DNA of 64,000 nt from the NCBI GenBank assembly GCA_027924645.1, contig BSBN01001225.1, positions 12,976,001 to 13,040,000 on the forward strand, given 5' to 3'. Positions 21,741-32,849 of this stretch are shown one piece after another. Numbering within the stretch: position 1 is the first letter of the stretch; each line of letters starts with the position of its first letter. The stretch is from Cunninghamia lanceolata. Lineage: Eukaryota; Streptophyta; Pinopsida; Cupressales; Cupressaceae. The position numbers and the translations under genes were made by a program. The notes under the pieces were generated by a model. It searched no databases, was not told where the DNA came from, and saw nothing but the letters and a program-made list of their open reading frames with translations.

Positions 21741-21996
21741 ATTTTCCTTGTACTTGCATCTGCATTTCATATATATGAGAAAAATAAAAGAAATCATTCC
21801 TATCTTCCATGCATTTGCTGTACTCTTCATGTTTTGTGTGACTGTAACTGTCTTCTCTATGTTTTGCGTGCCTGTCATTGTCTTCAATGTATTTGGTGTG
21901 TCTTATTCATGCTTAGCATGTTTGCTGTGTTTCTTGACTGTACTTTAATACATGTATTAGCCTTGCATTTATACATATATTAAAGTGGGGGCTAAA

Positions 21997-23204
21997 TGTA
22001 ACATCGAAAAATGTCCCCTTGGGGGCTTTTCCCTCATAAGGTTTAGCTCTCGGGTCTTGTATGTGCATTTAGGACATCTTGCATCATATTTTGACATTCC
22101 AATGAAATGATCCCTAAGTTTCATGACAAATGGGACCTAGGGGGATCCCTTGAACCTAACCTTGACAAAAATAGGGGGGAGGACTTGGGCGCCCACGCCC
22201 TAGTCCTGCCCTATTTTGGGTTAGTCCCAAATTTTGAGTATCGACTTGTGACCGTTATCTAGGTCCAATGCCGACATGGTAAGTTTGAATTACAAAATTC
22301 TTGGCAGGAGTGTTTGTAGTTGCATATATAATCATGTTTAGGCATTCATTTGTAATCTAGATTACAACTAGATGATTACTAGCTAGCAATTTGGATTCTC
22401 AAGTTTATGTGAAGGTGATTCAAGGCATTCATTATGTAGCAAGAGCAGATTTGTGTTGTCTATGTGTTTGTATTTTGCAGATTTGAGCAATCATCTCCTC
22501 ATGGCATGAAGAGATTCTTCCTTCCATGAGATCTTCACTACAAGGTGACATCATTTATGTTTTTGAGCATTTATCATATAGTTTTTGCCTCTGCCTCCCA
22601 AGGGTACGCACTCTCTATTTGACAACAGTGTTTGAAAGACTTGAATGTCTCTCTGGGGCTTGACTAAGGCAAGCCTCTAAACACCACAACCCCCTCCTAA
22701 AGTTTCTATGATTATAGGTTACAGACCGAAGATACAAGAAAAGTGGTGTTGCAGAAGGATATTGCAGAGTGTTGGATTTGCAGATTCTGTGACGAGAAAA
22801 TCTATGATATAATAAGAATAGATTGCAGATCAAGTAACCAGATCCCAACAAAAACCTGGGCATTAGACTTGGGCGCCCACTACTTAGTCCCTGACTATTC
22901 CACTTTCTAAACTTCAAAAATAGGTGCACATTCATCTGTCATTTTACATCTTTTTGTAGTAGCATTTTAAGTAATTTGTCTGTTTGCTTCCGTAATTTCA
23001 TAATTAGGGTTTTGAGGTACAATTGAGCATAATTGAACATAATTGGAGATCAAATCACACAAATCCAATCTTCCCTACATCTCACAACAACTAAGGGTAT
23101 GATAGTGCATTGCCACTTGACCCAAGGTCCTTGAATGAAAGGGTGAAAGGAGGATACACACACAAAACTATCAAAAATCAACTATCCAAATTCCACCCTT
23201 TACA
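21997..23204 (+). repeat. Family A 3' LTR, complete
   Basis: 1,208 bp, TGTAACATCG...CCCTTTACA. Shares its start (AATGTCCCCTTGGGGGCTTT, TTTAGCTCTCGGGTCTT) with 62473-63727 and its end with 16461-16675. It contains a GGACTTGGGCGCCCACGCCC word near 22185 and a related one near 22870. Confidence 0.92.
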
Positions 23205-24465
23205 AGGTGATGAAGTTTGTGTGGATGATGACTATGTTTATTTTTCTATTGATATTCATCATTGCCTATTATCCTTGAATTTCTCTAGCTCAATTCGTGG
23301 GATAACCCCTACAAAACTTTTCCATTTCGTAGCCCATGACCTCTATGCATGCAAAACGAGGCAAAATTGGAATGGCCTCATGTGTGGTCGAACCCCTCAA
23401 AAAGTCATTTCTAGTTGGGTTAGTTTTCGCCTTTTGAAAAATGCAAAAATTAGATTTTCATGAATTAGCCATTTTTCCTTCATATGTAAGGTCACTATTT
23501 TTTAGCAACACTACATTTTTTTGTTAAGTTTTAGACATATGCAATTGTGGAGAAATTCTCCGCAACTACATATGTAGTTGTAGAAAATTTCCCCGCAATG
23601 GCATTTCTCCCCAGTATGATTGGGCATTTATGGAGAGTAAATGATGGTTTATATATGTTAATCTTATTTTATTTTCCTTTTAAACCCTTTACTTTTCACA
23701 GTCCACATTGTCGTTTTGAATCCCCCTTGCATCCCATTCACTATGTGATCAATTATTTGTGCTGGATTCAACCTACGGCTTTTCCTTCTAGTTCTCCATC
23801 ATAGGTGACTCACTCGTTTCTCTCTACATTCTTTTTCCTTCTTTATGTGATTTATTTTGTCTTTTTGCTTGTGCATCATTTTTCTATTTTTCCTAAACCC
23901 TAGGCCATGTCTGTGATTTGCCATTGTTCTAAAACAAATGAGGGTCATGGAAGAAATGTCTCCTGACCCCTACGAATCCACATCACTCAAGCAATATTAT
24001 TTAAACCCTAGTTTAAAATTTGTTTAAATTTTATTTTAAACCCTGTTTTGTTTGTTCTTTTAAACAGTACAACTTCGGGGTGTTGTTCAGAGAGTTTTCT
24101 CCGAACATCACTTGTTTGTAGGGTGTTGTTCAGAGAAAAATCTCCAAATAACACACTGAAACCAACCTTGCATAAGAAACATTGAAACGTGTCATCGAAC
24201 TCTAAGATGTGTTGTTCAAAGATTTTTCTCTGAACAACATATTGGTCTTTAAGATTGATGTTTTTCAGAGAAAAAACTTTGAATAACATCCTAAAATCAT
24301 GTTACCATGGTAGGTGTTGTTCTCTGAACAACACCTGTCTCGTTACGTGTTATTTGGAGAATTTTTCCCCAAAAACACTGATCCCTGCTTTTAGAATGCC
24401 TAAGTCAAAAATGAAAGACAACAATGTTTTATCCTATATTCACTTGGGAGAAAATTCTCTAAAGT
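23205..24465. other. DNA of unknown origin with hairpin palindromes
   Basis: No recognisable coding region. Palindromes begin at about 23543-23566 (TTGTGGAGAAATTCTCCGCAA) and become dense from 24070. The right side is cut by the chromovirus LTR at 24466. Confidence 0.5.
24070..24465. repeat. Palindrome array 1
   Basis: Seven or more imperfect inverted repeats of 25-35 bp with cores of GAGA-AAA/TTT-TCTC. Centres lie at about 24093, 24138, 24227, 24271, 24324, 24364 and 24452, roughly multiples of 45 bp. Examples: TGTTGTTCAGAGAGTTTTCT-CCGAACA, GTTGTTCAAAGATTTTTCTC-TGAACAAC, and AGGTGTTGTTCTCTGAACAA-CACCT. Arms vary between copies while pairing is largely kept. Related to array 2 at 30529-30863. 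Confidence 0.75.
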
Positions 24466-24705
24466 TGTCAGGTCTCATTTTTATGGACTATATTAATAAT
24501 CTAGATTAGAGAATAATTACTGTGATTGACTTTTACTTTAAGTAATTTTATATGTCTGAAGGTAATTAGCATGGAATTAGATATGCAAAATTTGAAAATT
24601 GATATAGATATTAGATATTATCGATATGAATATAATTTTTCTTCATCTATGTTTTTGAGGCACTAACCTATTGACATCAAGTTGAGTACGAATGAATGCA
24701 TGTTC
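24466..24705 (+). repeat. Chromovirus 5' LTR fragment
   Basis: TGTCAGGTCTCATTTTTATG to about GAATGAATGCATG, roughly 93% identical by eye to 27366-27605. The preceding five bases are AAAGT. Confidence 0.9.
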
Positions 24706-24708
24706 TAA

Positions 24709-25760
24709 TCGATGAAGGGAGCTATAATGTTCTTGAAGATAGACCTTAGATTCAGCTACCACCAATTGTGGATTAAGGATGAGGCGATCTCTAAAACAAC
24801 TTTTAGGACTCAATATGGTCACTATGATGAGTTCACAGTGGTACCATTTGGGTTGACTAATGCTCCAGCAACTTTCATGAATTTGATGAATAGCATTTTC
24901 AAAGATTGTTTAGATGATTTTGTGTTGATCTTTCTTGATGACATATTGATATAATCTAAATTAGTGGAAGAGCATGAGCAGCACTTGAGAGAGCAAAAGC
25001 TTTATGGTAAACTATCTAAGTGTACATTCTTTCAAGATAAAGTACACTATCTTGGTCATGTGATCTCAGAAGAAGGGATTGCAGTTGATCCTGAGAAGAT
25101 AAAAGTGATAATGGAATGGACTGCACCTCAGAGTGTGATAGAAGTCAGAAGTTTTATGGGACTTGCAGGTTACTATAGAAAGTTTGTGGAAGGTTTCTCA
25201 ACTATAGTAGCACCGATTACCTTGCTAAAAAGAAGGGTAAGAATTTTGAATGGACAGAAAGCTGTGAGTAACCTTTCCAAGTGCTAAAGAAAAAGATTAC
25301 AATTGCTCCTATCTTTACCATACCAGATCCTAATAGTCACTTTACAGGTATAACGGATGCTTCAGGAGGAGGAGGAGGAGTGTTGATGCAAAATGAGCAA
25401 GTGGTTGCTTATTAGTCAAGAATGTTAAAGCAACATGAGTTTAACTATGTGCCGCATGACCTTGAGTTAGCTGCCATAGTCCATGCACTTCAGATGTGGA
25501 GACATTATCTTCTAGGTAAGCCCTTTGAGTTGAAAACATATCATTTAGGGCTCAAGTATATATTTACTCAACCTAACCTTAATGCATGATAGAGAAGGTG
25601 GTTAGAATTCCTTAGCAAGTATGACTTTGGAATTAAGTATTTAAAAGGAAAAGAGAATAGGGTAGTAGATGCACTTAGTAGGAGAAGACATCTGGCTGCC
25701 ATGGTTACAATGAGATCTAATTTGAAGCAGAAAGTAATTTAGAATCTTCAAGGGGATGAG
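24709..25760 (+). pseudogene. Chromovirus RT (C-terminal part) and RNase H
   Basis: Starts in palm motif A ([19 protein letters not shown]), then [20 protein letters not shown] and [16 protein letters not shown], and the catalytic FLDDILI at about 24931-24951 followed by a TAA. The thumb carries CTFFQDKVHYLGHVISEEG. RNase H is in another frame from about 25240: ITDASGGGGGVLMQNEQVV, HEFNYVPHDLELAAIVHALQ and FLSKYDFGIKYLKGKENRVV-DALSRR. In-frame stops at about 25412, 25590 and 25740 are TAG or TGA at Gln or Trp positions. Confidence 0.92.
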
Positions 25761-25859
25761 CATTATGAAAGAGTAAAGCAAGCTTTGGAAGTAGACCCCT
25801 TGGATCACAGGTTTGATGGTTATGTGATTGAATCAGATGGACTTTCGAGATTTTAGGGA

Positions 25860-27162
25860 AGAATGTATATTCCTAACTCAGGAGAGTTGAGGAAGTTAGT
25901 GCTTGAGGAGATCCACAATGCACCATATTCGGGGCATCCTAGAGTGACCAAGATGGTCAAAGGTTTGAGACCTTTATACTTTTGGCCTAGACTTAAGAAG
26001 GATGTGACGAAATTTGTGGCTCGATGTTTGAAATGCTAGAGAGTCAAGGCTGAGCATGTGCATCTAGCAGGATTGTTGTACCCACATAGTATTCCTGAGC
26101 ATAAGTGGCAAGTGATAAGTATGAATTTTATTTAGGGGTTGCCCATGTCTAAGAATAGGTATGATGTCATTTTAGTGGTTGTGGACAAGTTGACAAAGGT
26201 AGCACATTTAATTATGGGGAATCTTTCAGATGGTTCTATGGTTTTAGCTAAGAAGTTTGTTCAAGAGATTTTTCAATTGCATGGAGTGCCTAAGACGATC
26301 ATTTCAGATCGAGACACTTGCATGACATCCAGATTTTGGACAACTTTTAATGCAGATTTGGACACAAAGTTAAATTTTAGTTTGGCCTATCATCCTCAAA
26401 TGGATGGTCAGACAGAAAGAGTCAATCACTTTGTAGAAGACCTTCTTAGAATGTATTGTATATATCAGAAGTATAGATGGGAGGAGTATCTTCCATTGGT
26501 AGAGTTTGCATACAACAACTCATACCATGCATCTTTGGTAATGACACCATTCGAAGCTCTTTATAGACGGAAGTGTTGAACACCTATCAGTTGGGATAGG
26601 GTGGAGGACAGAATAGTGATTGGTCCTGATATGTTAAGAGAAATGGATGATCAGATGAAGTTGATCAAAGAGAAGTTGAAGTAAGCTTTAGATTGACAAA
26701 AGAGTTATGCAGATAGGAATAGAATGCCTAGATAATTCTTAGTGGGCGACAAATTTTTTTTGAGGGTCAAACCTCAAAGAGTTCAGTTTCATTTGGCAAA
26801 ATGTCCAAACTTGCTGCTCATTTTGTAGGACCGTTCAAAGTTCTGGAAGTGATAAATCATGTAGGTTATAGACTTGCTCTACCGCTTACACTTGCCAAAA
26901 TCCACAATGTTTTTCATGTGTCCTTACTTAAACTTAATCATCTTGACGTGTCACATATTCTTGATTGGCATGCTTTACAAGTTCAGGATCTAGGAGTGGT
27001 GCTGGTGGAGCTCTCTTGAATTTTGGGGAAGTGCAACATTAAGTTGTATAGCAGAGATGTGGTGCAATATAAGGTTCAATGGGATCAATATTCAGAGGAC
27101 AGTACCACATGGGAGGATGCGGAGGAGTTCGATAGATCTTTTCCTCATTTGAGGATATAACA
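25860..27162 (+). pseudogene. Chromovirus integrase and chromodomain
   Basis: The zinc-binding part is at about 25880-26045 (GELRKLVLEEIHNAPYSGHP, RPLYFWPRLKKDVTKFVARC-LKC). The core follows: MPMSKNRYDVILVVVDKLTK, VPKTIISDRDTCMTSRFW, AYHPQMDGQTERVNHFVEDL and EFAYNNSYHASLVMTPFEAL. The region near 26801-27019 has the GPFKVLEVINHVGYRLALP motif (GPF/Y-type) that chromoviruses carry after the core. A chromodomain-like end reads VQYKVQWDQYSEDSTTWEDA at about 27060-27120. Chromodomains guide insertion towards particular chromatin. Stops at about 26038, 26134, 26577, 26682 and 27017 break it. Confidence 0.9.
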
Positions 27163-27189
27163 TAGATTTCTTATTCATGCATGGATTAT

Positions 27190-27260
27190 GATACTTTGAG
27201 TTCTGTTAGTATTTTTGATACTTTGAGTTCGGTTAGTATTTTTGATACTTTGAGTTGATG
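27190..27260 (+). repeat. 27-bp tandem repeat
   Basis: Two full and one partial copy of GATACTTTGAGTTCTGTTAG-TATTTTT at 27190, 27217 and 27244, between the chromodomain and the purine tract. Confidence 0.95.
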
Positions 27261-27365
27261 TTATTGTTTATCATACTTTGATACTTTATTGGTGGTTGAT
27301 TGAAACCTTATTGTTTTGATGTGTAATAAGACATCAGGACAATGTCTCTTCCAAGTGGGGAAGGA

Positions 27366-30300
27366 TGTCACGTCTCATTTTTATGGACTATATTAATAAT
27401 CTAGATTAGAGAACAATTATTGTGATTGACTTTTACTTTAAGTAATTTTATGTGTGAAGGTAATTAGCATGGAATTAGATATGCAAAATTTGAAAATTGA
27501 TTTAGATATTAGATATTATCTATATGAATATAATGTTGCTTTGGCTATGTTTTTGAGGCACTAACCTATTGACATTGAGTTGAGTGCGAATGAATGTAGG
27601 TACTCATTGAAGATGAGAACATGATTCAGGTAGAGGTGTTCTAGCCACTTGGAAAGAACTGATGGGATGGTTAACCCTGATGCAATCACACACTCACGCA
27701 GTTTCATATGCATATTTTTGAATGGCTTATTTTTATGCATCAATGTGTGGATAATGATCGTGATTGATGATTTGATGTTTATAAAATTATTGTGTTTTAT
27801 AATTATTATGAAAATCTTTTTTGAATGCATGACTTGATTATAAGAATTAAATGTCTTTTCAAATTATATTTTAAATTGTGTATTGTTAAATAGTGAATAT
27901 TTATGGTGGTATTTTATATATGTCAAATAATAATAGTAAAAATAATAAACGTTTTCTATAGATGTTTGGAAGACAATATGCAAAATAAATTGAATAATTA
28001 TATTAAATTATAATGGATATATATGGATATATATATAATTTTATTATTTCACTTTTTGATTTATTTAAAGTAATTGTGTCTATTAAAAATAGTTAAATTA
28101 TATTAAAAATAGTATTATTATTATTAGGAAATGAATAGAAGAATTAAAATTTACTTACTCTCATTCATGCGACAGTAAGTTAACTAAAATAGTTGTTATT
28201 TTATTTTAAATAGAAATTTTGTGAGCTTTAAATGGTAAAAAAATCTCATGCAAAGTGGAGTATAGACTAGTTATCAAAATTCTCAGTCTTTAAACCTAAA
28301 AGGGATTGCCAAAATTAGGGAGGCATCTTTAATAAAATAAGAGATCTTGAGCAGAGGTGAACACCCATGAATTGAGCAGAGAATGACATTTATTTTGTAG
28401 TAGCAGAGAGAGAGAGGACGTGGTTCTGGTTGGACAGTGACAGGAAGAAGTTGCTTAGCAACTACAACCAAGATTAGACTTCCCTCTGTGGCAACCGATC
28501 CAAGTATTTATCTTATGTTTTGCATTGATTAAAAGTCTATTAAATAACAGTAGAACTTAGAAAAATGGTCCTATATGTGTACTCTTTTCTAGCCTGCGTA
28601 TGATTTCCAATCAGCCTGCTAAAATAAACTTGTCTTAAACCCTGCTTGGTCATTGAGTTCTAGGACTGCGTTGGTTTCTTGTACTGTTTAATTCCTATCT
28701 TCCTACCACCAGACTTTAAACCCCCACATCTAGCAGAAGCGGCCTGTAAAAAGGATGGATGCCTATGTTTTTATCCTGGCTGCCTGAGCTTCTTCATACA
28801 CTTCAGATCAACCTCCCTTTTTGCCGCCTATTTTACCAACAAAGATGACTTCCTCTACCAGACCTTAATCGATTGAAAACTAATATGTTTTCCTTTCTTT
28901 GGCCACCTAGTTGAATGGGTAAGAATGATTTTTTCTCCAAACCTAAGATGAATATTCCATGATCTTGTGTTTCCATGAGGATCAACCTGATTTAAGCTGG
29001 TCACTTGTGTTTTTTACTGCCTGTGTATGACCTATTTTCTAGCTGTTTTGTTTTCTTTTCCTAGCAGATCTTTGTCTCTTTATTTATGAGAAGTGAAATT
29101 GCCTCCTTGAAATTACTTACGGTTGGAAACATAGTTATATTTCCTAGACAAAGTCATATTATTTTCCTGTCAGATATAAATTATCTCATATGTTATCATT
29201 CTATATGCTGTTTTAGAATCAGTTCGTGTTATAAATTTACCTACTTTATTGAGCAAACAATGTGATCATAACCTCTCAAAAATTGATAAAACTATTATAT
29301 TCCTATAGACATATTCCATTATTGATTTTCTGGTCCAACATATTTGTAAACATTATCTCAGAATGACTGAAATCTGATTAAACCCTATTCATTATATATT
29401 TCAATTCTGCCACAACTCCTATTACTGAAATGCCATGAAGGTTACTGAATAAACTGAGTAGTTCCTATCACAGAAATGACAGTAGGTTTGAATAAAACTG
29501 AGAATGATTTTTATACAGTGAATTATGATTGAAAAATGGATTAGAAATTATATCATATTGATAACCTTATGAATGCAATTGTATGAACAAAAGATGGATT
29601 ATTGATTGGAAAGTGTATTTTCCTTTATTGGTGTTTTGGGAAAGGAATTTTTGGAATGAATTAATGATGAACTTTGAATCCTTTATTTTATTATTTATTT
29701 TCTTACTTCTTGGGGAAAGAAGTAGTTTTTATCTAGGAATGTATTGGGTTACTTTCTAGGCTAGGATGCCGAATGTGGATTTTCAGAGATGGCTTTTCCT
29801 CTTTTTAGAAATTGAACCAGGTTGCTACATTTAAAGGATTAGATCTAATCGAGATGACATTGAAATAGATATTTATTTTGTCTAGCAAACTTATTTATAT
29901 ATATCTCTACCACATCTTGTTGTGAGACAATCTACTTTTCATTATTTAGAATTGCACATTTAGACATCAGGGTTGCATTGGGTGTTCCCTCCTGCTAGTT
30001 GTTTCTAGGCAACTAGACATTTCGTGCAAGGCTGGGTGTCCTTTGTTTCATGAAGGGATCCAGGGAAGTGTAATTACTTCATGTTTGGGTGGAAAAGCAC
30101 TTGGGCCATGTTCCCGTCTATTGGCTTGCAGGTGGTGGACCACTTGGTTCGTGCGATTGATGAGCGTATTGATTTATTTATTCTAGTTACACATGATTAT
30201 TGTAATTTGAAATTAGATGTAATATGGTGTGAATGCCCATGGATTTATATATTATTTATAGTGCTTTTACCTGGATTGAGCACATGATTTTGAAAGATTT

Positions 30301-30500
30301 AATGACATTTTGATTCATATTTATGAGATTGCTCATTTTACTTGTGATATTGTATTTAAGTAGATTAATTACACCCTTGTTATCTTGTATATTGTAATTA
30401 AGTGGATTATTTACATATTTTTACTTTGGATATTGTGATGTTGTATTTAAGTGGATTATTTACTTCATTTCCTTTTATGATGAAATTGAGGGCTTTATAG
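27366..30500 (+). repeat. Chromovirus 3' LTR (right end uncertain)
   Basis: Begins TGTCACGTCTCATTTTTATG right after the purine tract CCAAGTGGGGAAGGA (27351-27365). Only the first 240 bp have a partner (24466-24705). The rest is A+T-rich and non-coding. Near the right end three copies of a GTATTTAAGTGGATTATTTAC-like word lie at about 30350, 30397 and 30447. The end is inferred from the return of palindromes at 30529. Confidence 0.5.
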
Positions 30501-30528
30501 AAGTGCACAATTTTACCTACCCCTTGTG

Positions 30529-30863
30529 TACTTTAGAGAATTTTTTCTAAAGTGCATAGTGTTTGCACTGTGTAAGATGTAAGTTAGAGAAATTTATTTG
30601 ACTTGCATCAAAATGATTTACCCCTAATAATGTAGTTCGGAGAAAATTCTCCGACTTGCATCATATCCTTGTTTGACCTACCTAGTGTAGTTCAGAGAAT
30701 TTACTCCGAACTACACCCAATTTGCAATACCAATGTAATGTTAGAAATATTTTTTGATCCTACACCAAAAGTGATCTTTCTTCTGTAGTTTGGAGAATTT
30801 TCTCCGAACTACACCAAACATTGTTTCAAGATGTAGAAGTGCAGTTTTTCTCTGAAATTGCAT
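30529..30863. repeat. Palindrome array 2, period about 50 bp
   Basis: Seven inverted repeats centred at about 30541, 30593, 30645, 30701, 30750, 30798 and 30848 (spacings 52, 52, 56, 49, 48, 50). The clearest are GTAGTTCGGAGAAAATTCTC-CGACTTGC, TGTAGTTCAGAGAATTTACT-CCGAACTACA and GTAGTTTGGAGAATTTTCTC-CGAACTAC. It ends about 70 bp before the ATG of the large reading frame at 30933. Confidence 0.85.
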
Positions 30864-30932
30864 AGTTCCTGATGGATGCAAATTTTCTAACTCTAGAGGG
30901 CTTCAAACTCATTTTTTGTAGTTACTCAACAG

Positions 30933-32787
30933 ATGTCAGAGCCTTCTCCCAAGAAGAAAAACATGAAGTTTAAATATCAAGGAGTGATCCCTATGACCTC
31001 TATGGAGACTAATGTGGACAACATTAGGGATACGGAGATCAGTTATGTTGATATGTCTAAATTCCTAGAGAGACTGAATAAGCAGCCCATTGCATTAAAC
31101 ATGTAGGTTGTCCTTGACAGTAACATCCACTTAGTTTTTTCTTTTTTGGTATCAGCATAGAATCCAGATTTTCTTTTGGCAATAACTACTCATATTGACA
31201 AAGAGAGCAAGAGCATAAAGAATTCTGATGGTAAAGTGGTAATTAAGATGGATGAAGAGTTCTTTGATAAGATATTTAGTTGTCCTAACTTTGAAGAGTT
31301 TTCAAATATCACTATGGAGTCAACACATGATCACTATGAAAAAAGCATGGAGAAGTGTAATAAAATTATCAACTCTCGGTGGCTCAAGACTCCCAGGCCT
31401 ACTATTGTAAGGTGGCCTAAAAATATCTTTCAGAGTGAGTTCATCGAAGAGGTAGGTGATCTAATTACTCTTTTGAGAAGAGTCAAGGGACTCCCTACAT
31501 CTAATGCTTTTCAGGAATGGATGTACCGATACATAGTCGTCATTAAGAAAGGTAACCAGAAGATATTTTGGGGAAAGCAAATCAATGATTCTATTTGTCA
31601 ACAACTCTCTGAGATATCAAACTCATTAAAATTCTATATGACTTCATATTTGGTATATATGTTGCTGCTTGTATGAGGTCCTTCCTTGGTTTGACTTTAG
31701 TAGGTGATAGAAGAAATAAACTAGTGTATGAATACTATCCTCAATTGACCTTGAAAGAGAGTATTAAACATTTCAGAAGGGTCAATGATGCCTTCTTTAA
31801 AGGTATATTTGTATGTTTGAGAAAGATCTAGAAAACGAAAGAGTTTTTGATGCTGCATGGGAGCAAGTGTAAAGGTTTGGTTGCATATTTCTACAGTTTC
31901 CTACTTTTACATATATTAGAGTTGGTTGTTTCAATGGAAAACCCTACATGTTGCCAAGGTATCTAGAAGACAAGATGATCTTGATAGAATTATGCAGACA
32001 AATAATGCATGTGTACAACAAACAAGTAGAATCTCATAGGTCTAGTTTCAAGTTCCTAGTGACCATTGGTTGATACACAATATTGAAAACTCCAAAAGCT
32101 AAGGCAATGGAAATTGAGATACAATGCATAACTATCAAAAGGTATAATAAATGGAGTGATTTTGATTATAGGGACATGAAGGACAAACTCAAGGGGAACT
32201 ACACTCACTTGCATAAAATTGAAGATATATGGGCTGAGTGCAGAATTGATGAAGAGGTAAGGAAGCTAGACTATAGTCGGCTTACTTTAGAGTAAATCTA
32301 AAATTTTGAGCTTGCTGATGTTCCTAATGATATGCTAGAAGAGGGTGCTATATTGGACCCTACATATGTAAGTGATAAAATTGTTGACACTCCTCTTCCA
32401 CCAATCCAATGGTCATAAAAAGAGTCCACTTCTATAAGGGAAAGGTTCCAACCTATTTTTGCAAACACCAATGTTTGGTTGGAAGGGAAAGGAATGAAGA
32501 TAAAACTTTTCAAAACATGATCGGAAGAGGAACATGCTAAAGGAGCCCCTAACAAGAGAGAGGAACCGAGGAGAAAGAACAAAGAAGATACTCCTAGTTC
32601 CAACAAGAAGCTGAAATTTGTTTTTAAGAACAAAGGAGAGAAAGGCAAAGGCAAAGAAAAAGAACAAACATCTGCTCAGGTAGATGTTGAAGAAGATCCT
32701 GCAGCCGCTGAATCACAAGATCCTCTTGTTGTCTCTTAGTTGGAGTCTTCTCAAGTAATACGCCCTGTTGGAACCTTAAACTTTTGA
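30933..32787 (+). pseudogene. Large unknown protein, N-terminal part (ORF-N)
   Basis: I do not recognise the family with certainty. The ATG at 30933 opens MSEPSPKKKNMKFKYQGVIP. A well-kept stretch (31176-31660) contains MDEEFFDKIFSCPNFEEFSN and RWLKTPRPTIVRWPKNIFQS. After a frame change at about 31660 come FLGLTLVGDRRNKLVYEYYP and, later, CFNGKPYMLPRYLEDKMILI and YRDMKDKLKGNYTHLHKIED. The C-terminal 80 codons are Lys/Glu-rich (KKLKFVFKNKGEKGKGKEKE). Stops are TAG, TAA or TGA, mostly where Gln or Trp would fit. General layout resembles extra ORFs of plant LTR elements. The probable C-terminal part is at 41228-43924. Confidence 0.6.
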
Positions 32788-32849
32788 CAAAATTTTAGGT
32801 TCCCATGATGAAAAATTTGAGTACCACACTCAGAAATGCACCTAAAAAA

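Larger units (their letters stand above)
20119..21996 (+). other. Family A non-coding 3' internal region
   Basis: No pol motif in any frame. It holds a 182-bp tandem duplication (20991-21352), related shorter repeats (21590-21740), AATC tetranucleotide runs at about 21098 and 21281, and the purine tract AAAGTGGGGGCTAA (21982-21995). A 256-codon frame at 21213-21983 just reads through these repeats. Confidence 0.7.
16431..23204 (+). mobile_element. Family A LTR element, gag only (TR-GAG-like)
   Basis: Truncated 5' LTR, primer site, leader, gag, then about 1.9 kb of non-coding repeat-rich DNA, purine tract and a full 3' LTR. No protease, RT, RNase H or integrase motif was found between gag and the 3' LTR. 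This fits the non-autonomous TR-GAG class (two LTRs plus gag). The gag zinc box is of the Tat/Athila type, so a gypsy partner would be expected to supply pol. The left border is where the Tat LTR meets it. Confidence 0.85.
24466..30500 (+). mobile_element. Ty3/gypsy chromovirus with a large internal deletion
   Basis: A 240-bp piece of 5' LTR (24466-24705) is fused directly to the middle of RT at 24709; gag, protease and the RT start are gone. RT, RNase H, integrase and a chromodomain follow, then a purine tract and the 3' LTR from 27366. The right border is uncertain. Palindromes like those to the left of the element resume at 30529, so the LTR may reach about 30500, which would be a long LTR of about 3.1 kb as in Del/Tekay chromoviruses. 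No clean TSD or CA end was found there. Confidence 0.75.

Noticed and set aside
21213..21983. 256-codon Cys-rich open frame
   Set aside because: It reads through the 182-bp tandem repeat and related repeats before the family A 3' LTR; composition follows the repeats and no domain is visible.
30549..30553. AAAGT as right target duplication of the chromovirus (left AAAGT at 24461)
   Set aside because: The bases before it (TTTTTTCT) do not form a CA LTR end, and the word also belongs to a palindrome arm.
24070..30863. CRISPR-like regular repeats
   Set aside because: The units are imperfect palindromes with changing arms in plant DNA; no identical repeats with unique spacers and no cas genes.
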